From Secundilactobacillus yichangensis (GTDB lineage: Bacteria > Bacillota > Bacilli > Lactobacillales > Lactobacillaceae): a stretch of DNA of 64,000 bases. The DNA is taken from contig NZ_BOLK01000003.1 in NCBI RefSeq assembly GCF_016861565.1, forward strand, positions 124,001 through 188,000. The letters are read 5' to 3'. Shown here piece by piece: positions 53,228 to 63,758 of this stretch (position 1 is the stretch's first letter; the number at the start of each line of letters is the position of its first letter). The notes beneath the pieces are model-generated. The model did no database searches, had not been told where the DNA came from, and saw nothing but the letters and a program-made list of their open reading frames with translations. Both the position numbers and the translations under genes were made by a program.

Positions 53228-54028
53228 TCAAATAAAATAGCGTAATACGATTACGGCACTTAAGCTGACCACGTAGATCACCAGTGAAGCGGTATCTACA
53301 CGATGCCACTTCAACTGCCGGTACTTGGTTCGATTTTCGCCGTCCTGATAGCCCCTGGCCTCCATGGCCGTGGAAATATCAACCGCCCGGTTAAAGGCGT
53401 TCACAAACAACGGAATTAAAATCGGCACAATGGTCCGAATCCGTTGCCGCAAACCGCCTTCACCGAAGTCCACACCACGGGAACGCTGAGCATTCATGAT
53501 TTTCTCGGCTTCGTCCATTAAAGTTGGCACAAAACGCAGTGCTAACGACAGCATCAAAGCCAGCGTCGCCACGGGAAAGTGCAGCTTTCGCAGCGGGTTC
53601 AGTAAAGATTCAATACCGTCAGCAATTTCCAGCGGTTCGGTGGTAAAGGTCAGAATAGTTGAAACCAAAATGATCAAAACGAACCGCATCAAAATTAGTC
53701 CCGCGCTGTTCAAACCATTTTGACTCACAACTAGCCAGCCCCACTGCCAATAAACGTGACCGCCAGCCCCAAAGAAGACTTGGATCAACACAGTAAAGAT
53801 CATTAGCCAAAATAGTGGCAGCAACCCACGAATGTAAACTCTTAACGGGATCTTGGAAGCCGCTACCGATAATAGCAGTAACAGCGTCATAATCGCGTAC
53901 GTCCACACATCATTGGCAAAGAAAACTACCGCAATGTATAGAAAACTCAATACTAATTTTGCCCGGGGATCCATCCGGTGAACCCAGGAATGTCCGGGGA
54001 TAAAACGGCCAAACATCACTTTATTCAT
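53228..54028 (-). CDS. ecfT: General ECF transporter T component
   Basis: 266 residues from ATG 54028, with AAGGGGG upstream; overlaps ecfA2 by 8 bp. Five or more transmembrane helices and coupling motifs NAQRSRGVD and [11 protein letters not shown]. Shared by several S components elsewhere in the genome. Gene order ecfA1-ecfA2-ecfT-truA is conserved in lactobacilli. Confidence 0.95.
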   Translation of the reverse strand: MNKVMFGRFIPGHSWVHRMDPRAKLVLSFLYIAVVFFANDVWTYAIMTLLLLLSVAASKIPLRVYIRGLLPLFWLMIFTVLIQVFFGAGGHVYWQWGWLVVSQNGLNSAGLILMRFVLIILVSTILTFTTEPLEIADGIESLLNPLRKLHFPVATLALMLSLALRFVPTLMDEAEKIMNAQRSRGVDFGEGGLRQRIRTIVPILIPLFVNAFNRAVDISTAMEARGYQDGENRTKYRQLKWHRVDTASLVIYVVSLSAVIVLRYFI

Positions 54029-54899
54029 GGGGATGCGCCCCCTTCGACAGCTGCGGTGCAATCTGATCAGCCAGGTCAGTCACTGTCAGCGGCATATGAT
54101 CAAACTTAAAACCGCCCTGCTGCAGCTCATAGGCAAACTTCGTGGCTGACGGCAAACCAAGCTGATGTTCCTGCAGCCACTTGGGATCACTGAAAATTAC
54201 CCGCGGCGAACCCTGCTTGAGCAACGCACCGTGTCCCATGACGATCACGTGGTCCGCGTAGTTTGCTACATCATCCATTTGGTGAGTAATCAGAACGATT
54301 GTCAGCCCCTGTTCTTCACGCAGCCGGGTGACCAGCGTCATAATCTCTAGCCGGCCGCGGGGATCCAACCCCGCCGTTGGCTCATCGAGAACCAGTACTT
54401 CCGGTTCCAACGCTAAAACACCGGCAATTGCCACTCGTCGCATTTGACCACCAGAAAGGTCAAACGGTGACCGTTCCAGCAAAGACCCATCCAGTCCCAC
54501 TTCGCCAGCCATCCGTTTGGCGAGCACTTCAGCATCCGTTTCCGAAACCCCAAAGTTCTGCGGTCCAAAAGCAATGTCCTTGAGGACTGTCTCTTCAAAC
54601 AATTGGTTTTCCGGGAATTGAAACACCATGCCGACTTTTTTTCGTAACGGTTTGAGATGCTTATTTTTAGTTTCAGTGGTAATTACCCGCTGGCCGATAG
54701 TCACTGTCCCGGAGGAAGGCTTCAGCAAAGCGTTGAGATGCTGGATCAAGGTGGATTTACCGCTACCGGTTTGCCCGATCACCGCCGTAAACGACCCCGG
54801 CGTGATCTTCAGGTTAATATCCTTTAGGGCTTGCACGGCGAAGGGGGTCCCGGCTTGATACGAATAATTTACTTGTTCAAACGTGATGTCCGTAGCCAA
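54021..54899 (-). CDS. ecfA2: General ECF transporter ATPase EcfA2
   Basis: 292 residues; TTG start 9 bases after AAGGGGGG, within the end of ecfA1. Canonical [33 protein letters not shown] and LITHQMDDV. The C-terminal extension is usual for EcfA2. Forms a heterodimer with EcfA1 and EcfT. Confidence 0.95.
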   Translation of the reverse strand: MATDITFEQVNYSYQAGTPFAVQALKDINLKITPGSFTAVIGQTGSGKSTLIQHLNALLKPSSGTVTIGQRVITTETKNKHLKPLRKKVGMVFQFPENQLFEETVLKDIAFGPQNFGVSETDAEVLAKRMAGEVGLDGSLLERSPFDLSGGQMRRVAIAGVLALEPEVLVLDEPTAGLDPRGRLEIMTLVTRLREEQGLTIVLITHQMDDVANYADHVIVMGHGALLKQGSPRVIFSDPKWLQEHQLGLPSATKFAYELQQGGFKFDHMPLTVTDLADQIAPQLSKGAHPHE

Positions 54900-55702
54900 T
54901 TGGCTAAGCCCCCTTCATCTAAATAGGAATGCGGAACTTCGATATGCCGTTCCCGCAAGGCATCCTTGAGCTTTTCGGGAAGCGGAACATCCAGCCCCAT
55001 GTCAACTAGCTCCTTGCCGTGAGTAAATAGCTCCTCAGGCGTGGCTTCCTCCACAAAGTGACCGTCGTCGATCACCACGAGGCGGTCGGCGTTGGCTGCT
55101 TCGTCAATATCATGCGTAATGGAGAGGACCGTTAGATTCAAGTCCTCCTTTAATTGCTGAATGACCGATAGAATTTCCTGCCGGCCACGGGGATCCAGCA
55201 TACTGGTAGCTTCATCAAGAATTAAAATTTTCGGTGCAATTGCGATAATTCCCGCCAGCGCGACCCGCTGCTTTTGCCCACCGGACAGATTAGCAGGTTC
55301 GCGATCCTTATAATCCAGCATACCGACCTGTTTTAAGGCGTAATCCACCTTTGTCACCATCGTGTCCCGGTCAACGGAACGGTTTTCCATCCCGAACGCC
55401 ACGTCGTCAGCCACGGTTGCGCCAACGAACTGGTTATCTGGGTTTTGAAACACCATCCCCACTTTTTCTCTGATCTGCCAGACAGTGTCCGGTGTCAGCA
55501 CTTGACCATCGATAGTTATCTTACCAGAATCGGCAGCCATCAATCCGATCAAAAGCTTCGCCAGCGTACTCTTACCGCTGCCGTTATGGCCAACAATGGC
55601 GACCCAGTCACCCGCTTGGATTTCAAAACTCACGTCATCGATAGCTTTGGTGTCACTATTACTGTATTGATAGTTTAAATTTTCAACCTGAATAATGGCC
55701 AT
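54869..55702 (-). CDS. ecfA1: General ECF transporter ATPase EcfA1
   Basis: 277 residues from ATG 55702 (GGAGAAG upstream); the longer frame adds a basic stretch lacking in the family. [44 protein letters not shown] and SITHDIDEA are intact, so both composite sites of this pair are canonical, in contrast to the pair at 48279-49911. Confidence 0.95.
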   Translation of the reverse strand: MAIIQVENLNYQYSNSDTKAIDDVSFEIQAGDWVAIVGHNGSGKSTLAKLLIGLMAADSGKITIDGQVLTPDTVWQIREKVGMVFQNPDNQFVGATVADDVAFGMENRSVDRDTMVTKVDYALKQVGMLDYKDREPANLSGGQKQRVALAGIIAIAPKILILDEATSMLDPRGRQEILSVIQQLKEDLNLTVLSITHDIDEAANADRLVVIDDGHFVEEATPEELFTHGKELVDMGLDVPLPEKLKDALRERHIEVPHSYLDEGGLANWLRTSRLNK

Positions 55703-55806
55703 TTTGTGTCTTCTCCGTCTTTTGAAATTCACTCGTCATTATAACAAATCTTGCCCCTACATTGATACTTTCACAAAGTTTTTTTTGATTCCCCGTGGGT
55801 TATCAT

Positions 55807-55835
55807 TTGGCATGCTCACCTATCTAGCCTATAAT
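55807..55835 (+). promoter_or_regulatory. Sigma-A promoter of the NADH dehydrogenase gene
   Basis: TTGGCA at 55807-55812, 17-bp spacer, TATAAT at 55830-55835. Confidence 0.8.
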
Positions 55836-55845
55836 TAAATAAGTA

Positions 55846-55859
55846 GGAGAACGCTTTCA
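55846..55859 (+). promoter_or_regulatory. cre-like CcpA operator
   Basis: GGAGAACGCTTTCA agrees with TGWAARCGYTWNCW at 12 of 14 positions and keeps the central CG. It begins 10 bases after the -10 box, overlapping or just after the transcription start, a typical position for catabolite repression. Confidence 0.65.
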
Positions 55860-55884
55860 CTATCTATTTTAAGGAGGTATATCA

Positions 55885-57528
55885 ATGACAAAAAATATTG
55901 TTGTCGTTGGTGCGGGCTTTGCTGGGGTTCTCACAACAAAAAAGCTTGCTAAGCGATTTAAATCCAATTCAGATGTGACGATCACTTTGATCGACCGTCA
56001 TTCTTATTTTACCTACCTGACCGAACTCCACGAAGTGGCAACGGAACGGGTTCAGCCTGACGCAGTTCAATACGATTTACAGCACTTATTCAATCATGCT
56101 AAAAACGTCAAGCTGGTTACTGATAACGTGACCCAAGTGGACAAGGAAAATAAGAAAGTCATTGCTGAAAACGGTGAATATCCGTTTGACAGCTTAGTCA
56201 TCAGTATGGGGGGCGAACCCAACGACTTCGGGACACCGGGGGTTAAAGAAAATGGTTATACCCTCTGGTCCATGGAAGACGCTATTGCCCTTCGTACCCA
56301 CTTGGATGATGTGGTTCGGCGCGGTTCCGGCGAACACGATCCGGCAAAGCGTCAAGCCTTGCTGACCATCGTCGTCTGCGGTTCCGGTTTTACTGGTGCT
56401 GAAACCATCGGTGAATTGATTGACTATAAGAAGGTACTGGCCAAGCGTTACCGTCTTGATGTTAACGAGATTAAGGTGATCTTAGTTGAAGCTGCTCCAA
56501 CTATCATTAATATGCTGGACCGGACCAACGCCAGCCACGCTGAAAAGTACCTCAAGGATAATGGCATCGACATTCGGGTTTCATCTGCCATCACACAGGT
56601 TAACCCCGATTCAGTTGAAATCAAGGATCAAGATCCCATCTCAACGCAAACCTTGATTTGGACTGCGGGTGTTAAAACAAACCACACTGCCGATGAATTT
56701 GGAATCGAATCCGGTCGTGGCGGCCGCTTGATCACCAACAAGTATCTGCAGGCACAAGGCTTTGAAGATAAGAGTATTTACGTTGCCGGTGACGATGCTA
56801 ACGCTACCGAGGAGGGTGCTGAACGCGCCGTTCCTCAAACCGCGCAAGAAGCCGAATTTGAAGCCTATGTCGTGGCTCACAACGTGGCTGAGGACATTAA
56901 TGGCGGACAGAGCTATCAAGCCTTCAAGGACAAGAATATGGGCTTCATGGTTTCATTTGGCTACCGTTATGGGATTGCGCAAGTCTTCGGTGGTAAACGA
57001 ATCCGCGGCTGGTTTGCAACTGCCATGAAGCATGGTGGTAACTTATTGTACTTCTGGCGAATCCGCTCTGGTTACGCCATGTGGAAATACCTGATGGATG
57101 AAATCTTCAAGACGGAAAATAAACGGACAGTTCTGGGCAGTAATACAGCAACCAATACCAACGTGCTGTGGACGTTGCCATTACGCTTATTCTTCGGTTT
57201 AGGGCTCTTCTTAGACGGTTTGAGCAACATGGGCGGAACCGCTGGCTGGATGACCAGTTTGTCACCAGCCATGGGCACCATTGAACTGATTCTCGGTGCA
57301 CTGATCTTCTTTGGCCTCGCCACCTGGTGCGCCAACTTCTTGGTTATCCTCGGGTTCTTGTTCCTTGTTCATACTTGGCCGGCCAGCTGGATATTATTTG
57401 TCGCCTTTGCCTTACTCAACGGTTCCGGCCGTACATTTGGTTTAGACATCTGGTTCGTACCGTGGTTACAACGAACCTGGGGTAAATCCCGTTACGGCAC
57501 GCCAAAGTCAATTTACAAACAGAAATAA
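55885..57528 (+). CDS. ndh: Type II NADH dehydrogenase fused to a DoxX-like membrane domain
   Basis: 547 residues; AAGGAGG 9 bases before the ATG. Residues 1-400 are an NDH-2/FAD oxidoreductase: FAD site VVVGAGFAGVLTTKKL, NAD site VVCGSGFTGAETIGEL and VAGDDANATEEG with the PQTAQEAEF quinone-site segment. The C-terminal 130 residues hold about four hydrophobic helices (LRLFFGLGLFLDGLSNM, ELILGALIFFGLATW, FLVILGFLFLVHTW, WILFVAFALLNGSG) resembling DoxX/DUF417-type domains, where plain NDH-2 has only a short amphipathic anchor. It should pass electrons from NADH to menaquinone. It sits in reverse orientation between rplQ and ecfA1. Confidence 0.85.
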   Translation: MTKNIVVVGAGFAGVLTTKKLAKRFKSNSDVTITLIDRHSYFTYLTELHEVATERVQPDAVQYDLQHLFNHAKNVKLVTDNVTQVDKENKKVIAENGEYPFDSLVISMGGEPNDFGTPGVKENGYTLWSMEDAIALRTHLDDVVRRGSGEHDPAKRQALLTIVVCGSGFTGAETIGELIDYKKVLAKRYRLDVNEIKVILVEAAPTIINMLDRTNASHAEKYLKDNGIDIRVSSAITQVNPDSVEIKDQDPISTQTLIWTAGVKTNHTADEFGIESGRGGRLITNKYLQAQGFEDKSIYVAGDDANATEEGAERAVPQTAQEAEFEAYVVAHNVAEDINGGQSYQAFKDKNMGFMVSFGYRYGIAQVFGGKRIRGWFATAMKHGGNLLYFWRIRSGYAMWKYLMDEIFKTENKRTVLGSNTATNTNVLWTLPLRLFFGLGLFLDGLSNMGGTAGWMTSLSPAMGTIELILGALIFFGLATWCANFLVILGFLFLVHTWPASWILFVAFALLNGSGRTFGLDIWFVPWLQRTWGKSRYGTPKSIYKQK

Positions 57529-57536
57529 GCTCAACT

Positions 57537-57578
57537 AAAATAAGCATCTCCCGTATTGGGAGATGCTTATTTTGTCTA
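57537..57578 (+). terminator. Rho-independent terminator of ndh
   Basis: 16-bp stem (57537-57552 with 57558-57573) with 5-base loop followed by TTTTG; 8 bases after the stop. Confidence 0.88.
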
Positions 57579-57753
57579 TCGATGGAATCGAAGACACAAA
57601 AAAATCACTACCGAATAAATGGTGCACGGACAAACCGCATTCAAGCTAGACTCGAATTCATCATCATCATAGCGCTTTATACCATAAACTCGGTGTGATT
57701 CTATTGCGATCAGCAATAGAGCTGATCACGATTACTGCTTTAATACTACTTAA

Positions 57754-58137
57754 TTAGTCAACAAGTTGTAGAATAACCATTTGTGCGCCATCGCCACGAC
57801 GAGGCATGGTCTTCAAGATACGAGTATAACCACCATTACGGTCAGCATACTTAGGAGCAACTTCGCTGAATAGTTTTTGCAATGCAGTAGAGATTTGGAT
57901 GTTATCGCCATCTTCTTTAACATCAGCAACTACATCACGAAGGAAGCCGGCAGCTTGACGACGGGCGTGCAAGTCGCCACGCTTACCTAAGCTGATCATC
58001 TTGTCAGTAGTAGAACGTACTTCTTTAGCACGGGCTTCAGTGGTCTTGATTTGGCCATGAATTAATAATTCAGTGGTAAGATCCCGAAGTAACGCGCGAC
58101 GTTGTGAACTTGTTCGTTGCAATTTACGGTAACTCAT
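57754..58137 (-). CDS. rplQ: Ribosomal protein bL17
   Basis: 127 residues, [20 protein letters not shown] start, typical length. Last gene of the spc-alpha operon, 30 bp after rpoA. A hairpin (ATTGCGATCAGCAAT, 57702-57716) lies beyond its stop but lacks a clear T-tract, so the operon terminator is uncertain. Confidence 0.98.
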   Translation of the reverse strand: MSYRKLQRTSSQRRALLRDLTTELLIHGQIKTTEARAKEVRSTTDKMISLGKRGDLHARRQAAGFLRDVVADVKEDGDNIQISTALQKLFSEVAPKYADRNGGYTRILKTMPRRGDGAQMVILQLVD

Positions 58138-58167
58138 TACTGGATACCCTCCTTTTTTATATTTATA

Positions 58168-59115
58168 CTAGTCTTCTTTACGAAGTGATAACCCAAGGTC
58201 GTTGAGCTTTGCTTTGACTTCTTCCAATGACTTCCGGCCCAAGTTACGAACTTTCATCATGTCGGCTTCAGTCTTGTTGGTCAGCTCTTGAACAGTGTTG
58301 ATTCCCGCACGTTTGAGACAGTTGTATGAACGAACTGATAAATCAAGTTCTTCAATCGTCATCTCAAGCATCTTTTCTTTGTGGGTCTCTTCCTTTTCAA
58401 CCATGATTTCAGCGTTCTTAGCTTCGTCAGTTAAATCAACAAACATAGCCAAGTGTTCCGTTAAAATCTTAGCAGCTAAACTGATAGATTCGCTAGGGGT
58501 GATTGAACTATCGGTCCAAACGTCCATCGTTAACTTATCATAATCAGTTCTCTGACCAACCCGCGTGTTTTCAACCTGATAGTTAACACGTTCGATTGGG
58601 GTATAAATAGAGTCAATAGGCAAAACGCCAATTGGCATATCTTCCTTAGCCTTGTTTCGGTCAGCTGAAACGTAGCCGCGACCTTTATTTGCAGTCATTC
58701 GCATATGGAAGGTTGCCCCTTCTGCGACAGTCGCAATATAAAGATCAGGATTGAGAACTGTGACATCACTGTCAGCAGTAATGTCACCAGCTGTAACTTG
58801 AGCAGGTCCCTTAACGTCAATTTCCATTGATTCGATTTCATCGTCGGGTCCTTCAAGCTTAAGCGAAATCTTCTTAGTATTCAAAATAATCTGAGTAACA
58901 TCTTCCACGACACCTTCAATAGTAGAAAATTCGTGTAAGACACCATCAATCTGAATACTTGTGACAGCAGCACCAGGCAGCGATGAAAGCAGAATTCGTC
59001 TCAAAGAATTCCCTAACGTAGTTCCGTAACCACGTTCGAGAGGTTCAACGACAAATTTGCCGTAATCGTCGCTTTCTTCAATTTTGTGAATGTTAGGCTT
59101 TTCGAATTCGATCAT
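58168..59115 (-). CDS. rpoA: RNA polymerase alpha subunit
   Basis: 315 residues. N-terminal assembly domain with [21 protein letters not shown]-terminal domain with [19 protein letters not shown] and [15 protein letters not shown], the UP-element and activator-binding surface. Standard place between rpsK and rplQ. Confidence 0.99.
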   Translation of the reverse strand: MIEFEKPNIHKIEESDDYGKFVVEPLERGYGTTLGNSLRRILLSSLPGAAVTSIQIDGVLHEFSTIEGVVEDVTQIILNTKKISLKLEGPDDEIESMEIDVKGPAQVTAGDITADSDVTVLNPDLYIATVAEGATFHMRMTANKGRGYVSADRNKAKEDMPIGVLPIDSIYTPIERVNYQVENTRVGQRTDYDKLTMDVWTDSSITPSESISLAAKILTEHLAMFVDLTDEAKNAEIMVEKEETHKEKMLEMTIEELDLSVRSYNCLKRAGINTVQELTNKTEADMMKVRNLGRKSLEEVKAKLNDLGLSLRKED

Positions 59116-59203
59116 TCTTATCTTTTACCCCTTTCAAAACGCGTTGAGCCATATAAATAAGTCCCATCATATAGTAGTCGTGTGCCCACTAAAACAGGAT
59201 ACA

Positions 59204-59593
59204 CTATACTCGACGGCGCTTCGGAGGACGAGAACCATTATGAGGAACTGGAGTAACGTCCCGAATGGCAGTTACTTCGAGTCCAGTTGATTGTAAAGCA
59301 CGGATAGCAGCTTCACGACCAGAACCTGGGCCCTTAACAGCAACTTCAACAGTCTTCATACCGTGTTCCATTGAGTTTTTAGCAGCAGCTTCAGCAGCCA
59401 TTTGTGCAGCAAATGGTGTTGACTTACGACTACCCTTAAAACCTAATGATCCAGCAGAAGACCAAGCAATTGCGTTACCTTGCATGTCAGTAATCATGAC
59501 CAGAGTGTTGTTAAATGTTGAGTGAATGTGAGCAACACCAGACTCGATATTTTTCTTTACGCGGCGTTTGCGCGAAGTTTTTCTAGTTGCCAT
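59204..59593 (-). CDS. rpsK: Ribosomal protein uS11
   Basis: 129 residues, [20 protein letters not shown] near the start and [15 protein letters not shown] end motif. Standard operon position. Confidence 0.99.
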   Translation of the reverse strand: MATRKTSRKRRVKKNIESGVAHIHSTFNNTLVMITDMQGNAIAWSSAGSLGFKGSRKSTPFAAQMAAEAAAKNSMEHGMKTVEVAVKGPGSGREAAIRALQSTGLEVTAIRDVTPVPHNGSRPPKRRRV

Positions 59594-59619
59594 AAAATGT
59601 CATAACCTCCTTTTAAATA

Positions 59620-59985
59620 TTATTTCTTTCTACCAGCAATCGAGGCTTTTTTACCTTTACGAGTGCGGGCATTGTTCTTCGTGTGTTGGCCACGAACTGG
59701 CAAACCACGACGGTGACGCATACCACGGTATGAACCGATTTCTTGAAGACGCTTGATGTTCAAGCTAACTTCACGACGTAAGTCACCTTCAACTTGGTAG
59801 TTATCTACAGCTGCACGGATCTTATCTTCATCTTCAGGGGCCAGATCACGAACGCGAACGTCTGGTGATACACCGGTCTCTTCAATGATCTTTTGTGCAG
59901 TAGTGTTACCGATTCCGAAAATGTAAGTTAAGCCAATGACGATTCGCTTGTCACGTGGCAAGTCAACTCCAGCAATACGAGCCAT
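59620..59985 (-). CDS. rpsM: Ribosomal protein uS13
   Basis: 121 residues, [20 protein letters not shown] start, [17 protein letters not shown] and the basic tail [10 protein letters not shown]. Between rpmJ and rpsK. Confidence 0.99.
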   Translation of the reverse strand: MARIAGVDLPRDKRIVIGLTYIFGIGNTTAQKIIEETGVSPDVRVRDLAPEDEDKIRAAVDNYQVEGDLRREVSLNIKRLQEIGSYRGMRHRRGLPVRGQHTKNNARTRKGKKASIAGRKK

Positions 59986-60013
59986 TAAGTTGCACCTCCT
60001 ATATTATTATGAA

Positions 60014-60133
60014 TTATTTACCTTGACGTTGTTTGTGCTTAGGGTTTGCTGAGCAAATAACCATTACTCGACCCTTACGCTTGATAATCTTACAATGATC
60101 GCACATTTTCTTAACAGATGGACGTACTTTCAT
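60014..60133 (-). CDS. rpmJ: Ribosomal protein bL36
   Basis: 39 residues, easily overlooked because of size. It starts [19 protein letters not shown] and ends KHKQRQGK. Zinc-ribbon ligands Cys11, Cys14, Cys27 and His33 are present, so this is the zinc-binding form. Located between infA and rpsM as expected. Confidence 0.98.
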   Translation of the reverse strand: MKVRPSVKKMCDHCKIIKRKGRVMVICSANPKHKQRQGK

Positions 60134-60178
60134 GAGAATCAAAACCTCCTATTGTCCTAATGCAAACCAAAAAGCCGC

Positions 60179-60394
60179 TTACTTAAACCGGTAAGTGATT
60201 CGGCCCTTGGTCAAATCATACGGCGACATTTCAACAGTAACACGGTCCCCAGGAAGAATTCGGATATAATGCATCCGGATCTTACCAGAAACGTGCGCTA
60301 AAATTTCATGACCGTTTTCAAGTTCAACCCGAAACATTGCATTTGGCAGTGTTTCAGTGACTTTACCTTCAACTTCGATGACGTCTTTTGCCAC
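60179..60394 (-). CDS. infA: Translation initiation factor IF-1
   Basis: 71 residues, an OB fold: [20 protein letters not shown] start (GTG codon after AAGGGGG) and [15 protein letters not shown] end. Between adk and rpmJ; no map gene intervenes. Confidence 0.99.
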   Translation of the reverse strand: MAKDVIEVEGKVTETLPNAMFRVELENGHEILAHVSGKIRMHYIRILPGDRVTVEMSPYDLTKGRITYRFK

Positions 60395-60527
60395 GAACGT
60401 ACCCCCTTGAGTGTTTTATGACTATGAATAAATAGTGCCCGGACTTGCCCAATATTAAATTGAGGCTAACCTGAGTTAGTTTACCACACCATAACTTTTG
60501 AAGCAAGAACTTCTATACTGAGGGCAT

Positions 60528-61187
60528 TTAGGCAAGTTGACTAAGAATCGCTTTGATATCTTTGTAAACAACATCGATATCACGATCGCCATCAACAGTA
60601 TGAAGTAAACCCTTCTTCTGGTAGAAATCTACCAGCGGTGTGTTCATCTTCATGTTGACGTCCAAACGATTCTTTACAGTTTCAGGCTTATCATCTTCTC
60701 GTTGATAGAAGTCATGACCGCCACACACATCACAAGTGCCCGGAACTTTCGTTGGGTTGTAAACCTTATGATAAGTTGCGCCGCATGTCCGGCAAATGTA
60801 ACGGCCAGATAGTCGTTCAATCAAAACATTAGGCTCAACGTGAATGTTGATAACAGCATCCACATTACGTCCAAGTTCAGTTCCAAACTGATCAAGTGCT
60901 TCAGCTTGGTCAATTGTTCTTGGATAACCATCTAGCATGTAGCCATTTGCGACATCGTCTTGAGCTAAACGCTCCTTAACGATTCCGTTGGTGACTTCAT
61001 CCGGAACCAATTCGCCTTTATCGATGAACTTCTTAGCAGCAAGTCCCATCTCAGTTTCATTTTTCATGGCTTCACGGAAAATGTCACCGGTTGAGATATG
61101 CTGAATGTCGAAGTCTTCGACGATCTTCTGGGCTTGAGTTCCCTTACCCGCACCAGGCAGACCCATTAAAATTAAATTCATTGACAT
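60528..61187 (-). CDS. adk: Adenylate kinase, zinc-containing LID
   Basis: 219 residues; ATG 8 bases after AGGAGG. P-loop [24 protein letters not shown], and a LID with CRTCGATYH and CDVCGG (four Cys) that should bind structural zinc. Converts AMP and ATP to ADP. Confidence 0.98.
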   Translation of the reverse strand: MSMNLILMGLPGAGKGTQAQKIVEDFDIQHISTGDIFREAMKNETEMGLAAKKFIDKGELVPDEVTNGIVKERLAQDDVANGYMLDGYPRTIDQAEALDQFGTELGRNVDAVINIHVEPNVLIERLSGRYICRTCGATYHKVYNPTKVPGTCDVCGGHDFYQREDDKPETVKNRLDVNMKMNTPLVDFYQKKGLLHTVDGDRDIDVVYKDIKAILSQLA

Positions 61188-61261
61188 GTTTGTTTCCTCC
61201 TAGCAGTTCTAGTTAATGACAAGAAGGTGTGCTGAACCAGGTCATCACACCATTACTCGTC

Positions 61262-62575
61262 TCATTCAGCTGGACGGGGATCCTGAATGAAACCAACGTA
61301 AGTTCGTTTCATCATGAGCCCTTCGACCTGTTGGATCGTTTGGATAGCAACACCAACTACGATAAGTAGACTAGTACCGCCAAGTCCAATCGATTCATTC
61401 AGATTCCAAACGTTTTGAGCAACTAGTGGAATCAAAGCAACCAACCCTAAGAACAGAGACCCAACCGTACTCAAACGCATCAGTAAGTTAGATACGTAAA
61501 CTTGAGTTTCATGACCAGGCCAGACACCAGGAATATAACTTCCTTGTTTCTGTAAGTTCTCAGATAACTTTTCAGGGTTAACCTGAACGAATGCATAGAA
61601 GAACGTGAACAGAATAATCAAAATGGTATATAAGATTGTTCCGCTCGTCGTCTGCATGTTAAAGACATTGGTTAATACTTGATACCAAGTATCTTCGGAG
61701 TGATTGTTCGCAAATGCCATCAAAACAGTTTGCGGCGTTGCGATAAATGAACTAGCGAAGATAACGGGAATAACACCAGCGACGTTCACCTTTAATGGTA
61801 AGTAACTGCTATCTGGATCACCGGAAACACGACGGGTATATTGAATCGGTATCTTACGATCAGCTTGTTGTACCCACGTTACGAAAGTAACAATGACTAG
61901 AACAGCAACCACAACAGCCAAAACAATTAACGCGCCGATCCACCAATCAGAGGCAGATAAGTTTTGAAGGTAAGTTTGATACAACTGATAAACCCCGGTT
62001 GGGAACCGAGCAACGATACCCGCGAAGATAATCATTGAAACCCCGTTACCTAAACCGTGATCGGTGATCATATCACCCATCCAAGTGGTTAACATGGTCC
62101 CACCAGTCAAAATCAAACCGATCATCGCATACGTTTTAACGCCTGGGTTTTGCACCAAATTTAAACTACTTAAGGTGTTAAATCCGGCAGTAATTCCAAT
62201 TGATTGCACAAACGCTAGGATAATCGTTAAATAACGCGTGTGTTGGTTCAACTTACGTCGACCAACTTCCCCTTGCTTACTCCATTCTACATAACGAGGC
62301 ACAATGTCCATTTGTAGAAGTTGGATCACAATTTGTGCGGTAATGTATGGTGAAACCCCCATCGCAAAGATGGAATAATTGGTTAAACCACCACCACTGA
62401 ACATGTTTAAAATGCTAACCAATCCAGAAGACGCAACGCTTTGTAATGCCTTCGCATTAACACCTGGCACCGTAATGTACGAACCAAGACGGAAGACAAC
62501 CAAAACCATCAGTGTAAAGAGAATCTTATTCCGAATGTCTTTAACCTTAAACGCGTTTTTCATGGTCGACAGCAT
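61262..62575 (-). CDS. secY: Protein translocase subunit SecY
   Basis: 437 residues, ten transmembrane helices. RLGSYITVPGVN near helix 1, plug-region GGGLTNYSIFAMGVSPYI, QQADRKIPIQYTRR and the C-terminal GGTSLLIVVGVAIQ. Start overlaps the rplO stop (TAATG). It forms the main membrane export channel, which in Gram-positives works with SecA and without SecB. Confidence 0.99.
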   Translation of the reverse strand: MLSTMKNAFKVKDIRNKILFTLMVLVVFRLGSYITVPGVNAKALQSVASSGLVSILNMFSGGGLTNYSIFAMGVSPYITAQIVIQLLQMDIVPRYVEWSKQGEVGRRKLNQHTRYLTIILAFVQSIGITAGFNTLSSLNLVQNPGVKTYAMIGLILTGGTMLTTWMGDMITDHGLGNGVSMIIFAGIVARFPTGVYQLYQTYLQNLSASDWWIGALIVLAVVVAVLVIVTFVTWVQQADRKIPIQYTRRVSGDPDSSYLPLKVNVAGVIPVIFASSFIATPQTVLMAFANNHSEDTWYQVLTNVFNMQTTSGTILYTILIILFTFFYAFVQVNPEKLSENLQKQGSYIPGVWPGHETQVYVSNLLMRLSTVGSLFLGLVALIPLVAQNVWNLNESIGLGGTSLLIVVGVAIQTIQQVEGLMMKRTYVGFIQDPRPAE

Positions 62576-63012
62576 TAAATCACCTCAGTTTTACCGCCTG
62601 CAGCTTCGATTGCGGCGCTAGCACTTGCAGAGAACTTGTGTGCTTTAACCGTAAGCTTCTTTGAGATTTCTCCGTTACCTAATACTTTGATACCGTCTTT
62701 TGCGTTCTTAACAACACCGGCTTCAACTAATGCTGCAGGTGTAACTTCTGCACCATCTTCGAAACGGTCGTTAAGTGTAGATAAGTTTACTAAAGCATAT
62801 TCCTTACGGTTCATGCTAGTAAATCCACGCTTTGGAATACGACGATACAGTGGCATTTGACCACCTTCGAAACCAAGACGAGTCTTGCTACGAGCCTTTT
62901 GACCCTTTTGACCACGACCTGATGTCTTACCGTTACCAGCAGAACGGCCACGTCCTTTACGAGTACGAGTAAAACGTGATCCTTCAGATGGTTGTAATTC
63001 GTTCAACTTCAT
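62575..63012 (-). CDS. rplO: Ribosomal protein uL15
   Basis: 145 residues from ATG 63012 ([20 protein letters not shown]); a GTG four codons earlier lies inside the GGAGGTG ribosome binding site and is rejected. [15 protein letters not shown] is characteristic. Confidence 0.98.
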   Translation of the reverse strand: MKLNELQPSEGSRFTRTRKGRGRSAGNGKTSGRGQKGQKARSKTRLGFEGGQMPLYRRIPKRGFTSMNRKEYALVNLSTLNDRFEDGAEVTPAALVEAGVVKNAKDGIKVLGNGEISKKLTVKAHKFSASASAAIEAAGGKTEVI

Positions 63013-63040
63013 GAATGAAGGCACCTCCTTATTTATAAAT

Positions 63041-63223
63041 TTACTTTACTTCTTCTACTTTGATCAAGTGTGCGATTTGGAACAATGCACCACGAGTAGC
63101 TGCGTTGTCCGGACGAACAACAGAGCTATTTACCTTCTTTAAGCCAAGGGCTTCAACAATCTTACGTTGTTTAGGAAGACGGTGGGCAGCACTGTGAATC
63201 AAAGTAACTTTTAAATCAGCCAT
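63041..63223 (-). CDS. rpmD: Ribosomal protein uL30
   Basis: 60 residues, [20 protein letters not shown] start and [19 protein letters not shown] end. Between rpsE and rplO. Confidence 0.98.
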   Translation of the reverse strand: MADLKVTLIHSAAHRLPKQRKIVEALGLKKVNSSVVRPDNAATRGALFQIAHLIKVEEVK

Positions 63224-63235
63224 GTTGAGATCCTC

Positions 63236-63739
63236 CTATTCAGCTAAGTGTTGAACTGAAACACCACGTAAGTCAGCAACCTCTTCAGCACGCTTGAGTT
63301 GTTTCAAACCTTCAAACGTAGCACGGATGGCGTTGATTGGTGTATCAGAGCCAAGTCGCTTACTTGTAACATCAGCGACACCAGCTAATTCCATGACGGC
63401 ACGAACAGCACCACCAGCAGTAACTCCAGAACCTTCAGCGGCTGGCTTCAACATGATCCGGCCACCATCATAAGATCCGAGTACTTCATGCGGAATGGTA
63501 GTACCAACGATTGGGACTTGGATTAAGTTCTTGCGGGCTGCTTCAACAGCCTTACGAATGGCTTCTGGAACTTCTTGTGCTTTACCAGTACCAAAGCCAA
63601 CGTGACCGTTGTGATCACCGACGACAACAAGAGCAGCGAAACGCAGACGACGTCCACCTTTTACAACTTTAGTGATTCGGTTGATTGATACAACGTTGTC
63701 TTCAAGATCCAACTTTTCAGGATCAATAAACTTTGCCAT
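63236..63739 (-). CDS. rpsE: Ribosomal protein uS5
   Basis: 167 residues. [40 protein letters not shown] and the C-terminal [14 protein letters not shown] motif. Standard position after rplR. Confidence 0.99.
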   Translation of the reverse strand: MAKFIDPEKLDLEDNVVSINRITKVVKGGRRLRFAALVVVGDHNGHVGFGTGKAQEVPEAIRKAVEAARKNLIQVPIVGTTIPHEVLGSYDGGRIMLKPAAEGSGVTAGGAVRAVMELAGVADVTSKRLGSDTPINAIRATFEGLKQLKRAEEVADLRGVSVQHLAE

Positions 63740-63758
63740 TAGTGGTTATTCCTCCTTT

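Noticed and set aside
52419..53309. Longer 296-residue version of TruA
   Set aside because: The additional N-terminal 32 residues overlap ecfT in another frame and do not match the family; the TTG at 53213 has an AGAGGA site.
57695..57735. Hairpin after rplQ as operon terminator
   Set aside because: Pairing of ATTGC/GCAAT is short and no T-tract follows on the minus strand, so it was not listed as a terminator.
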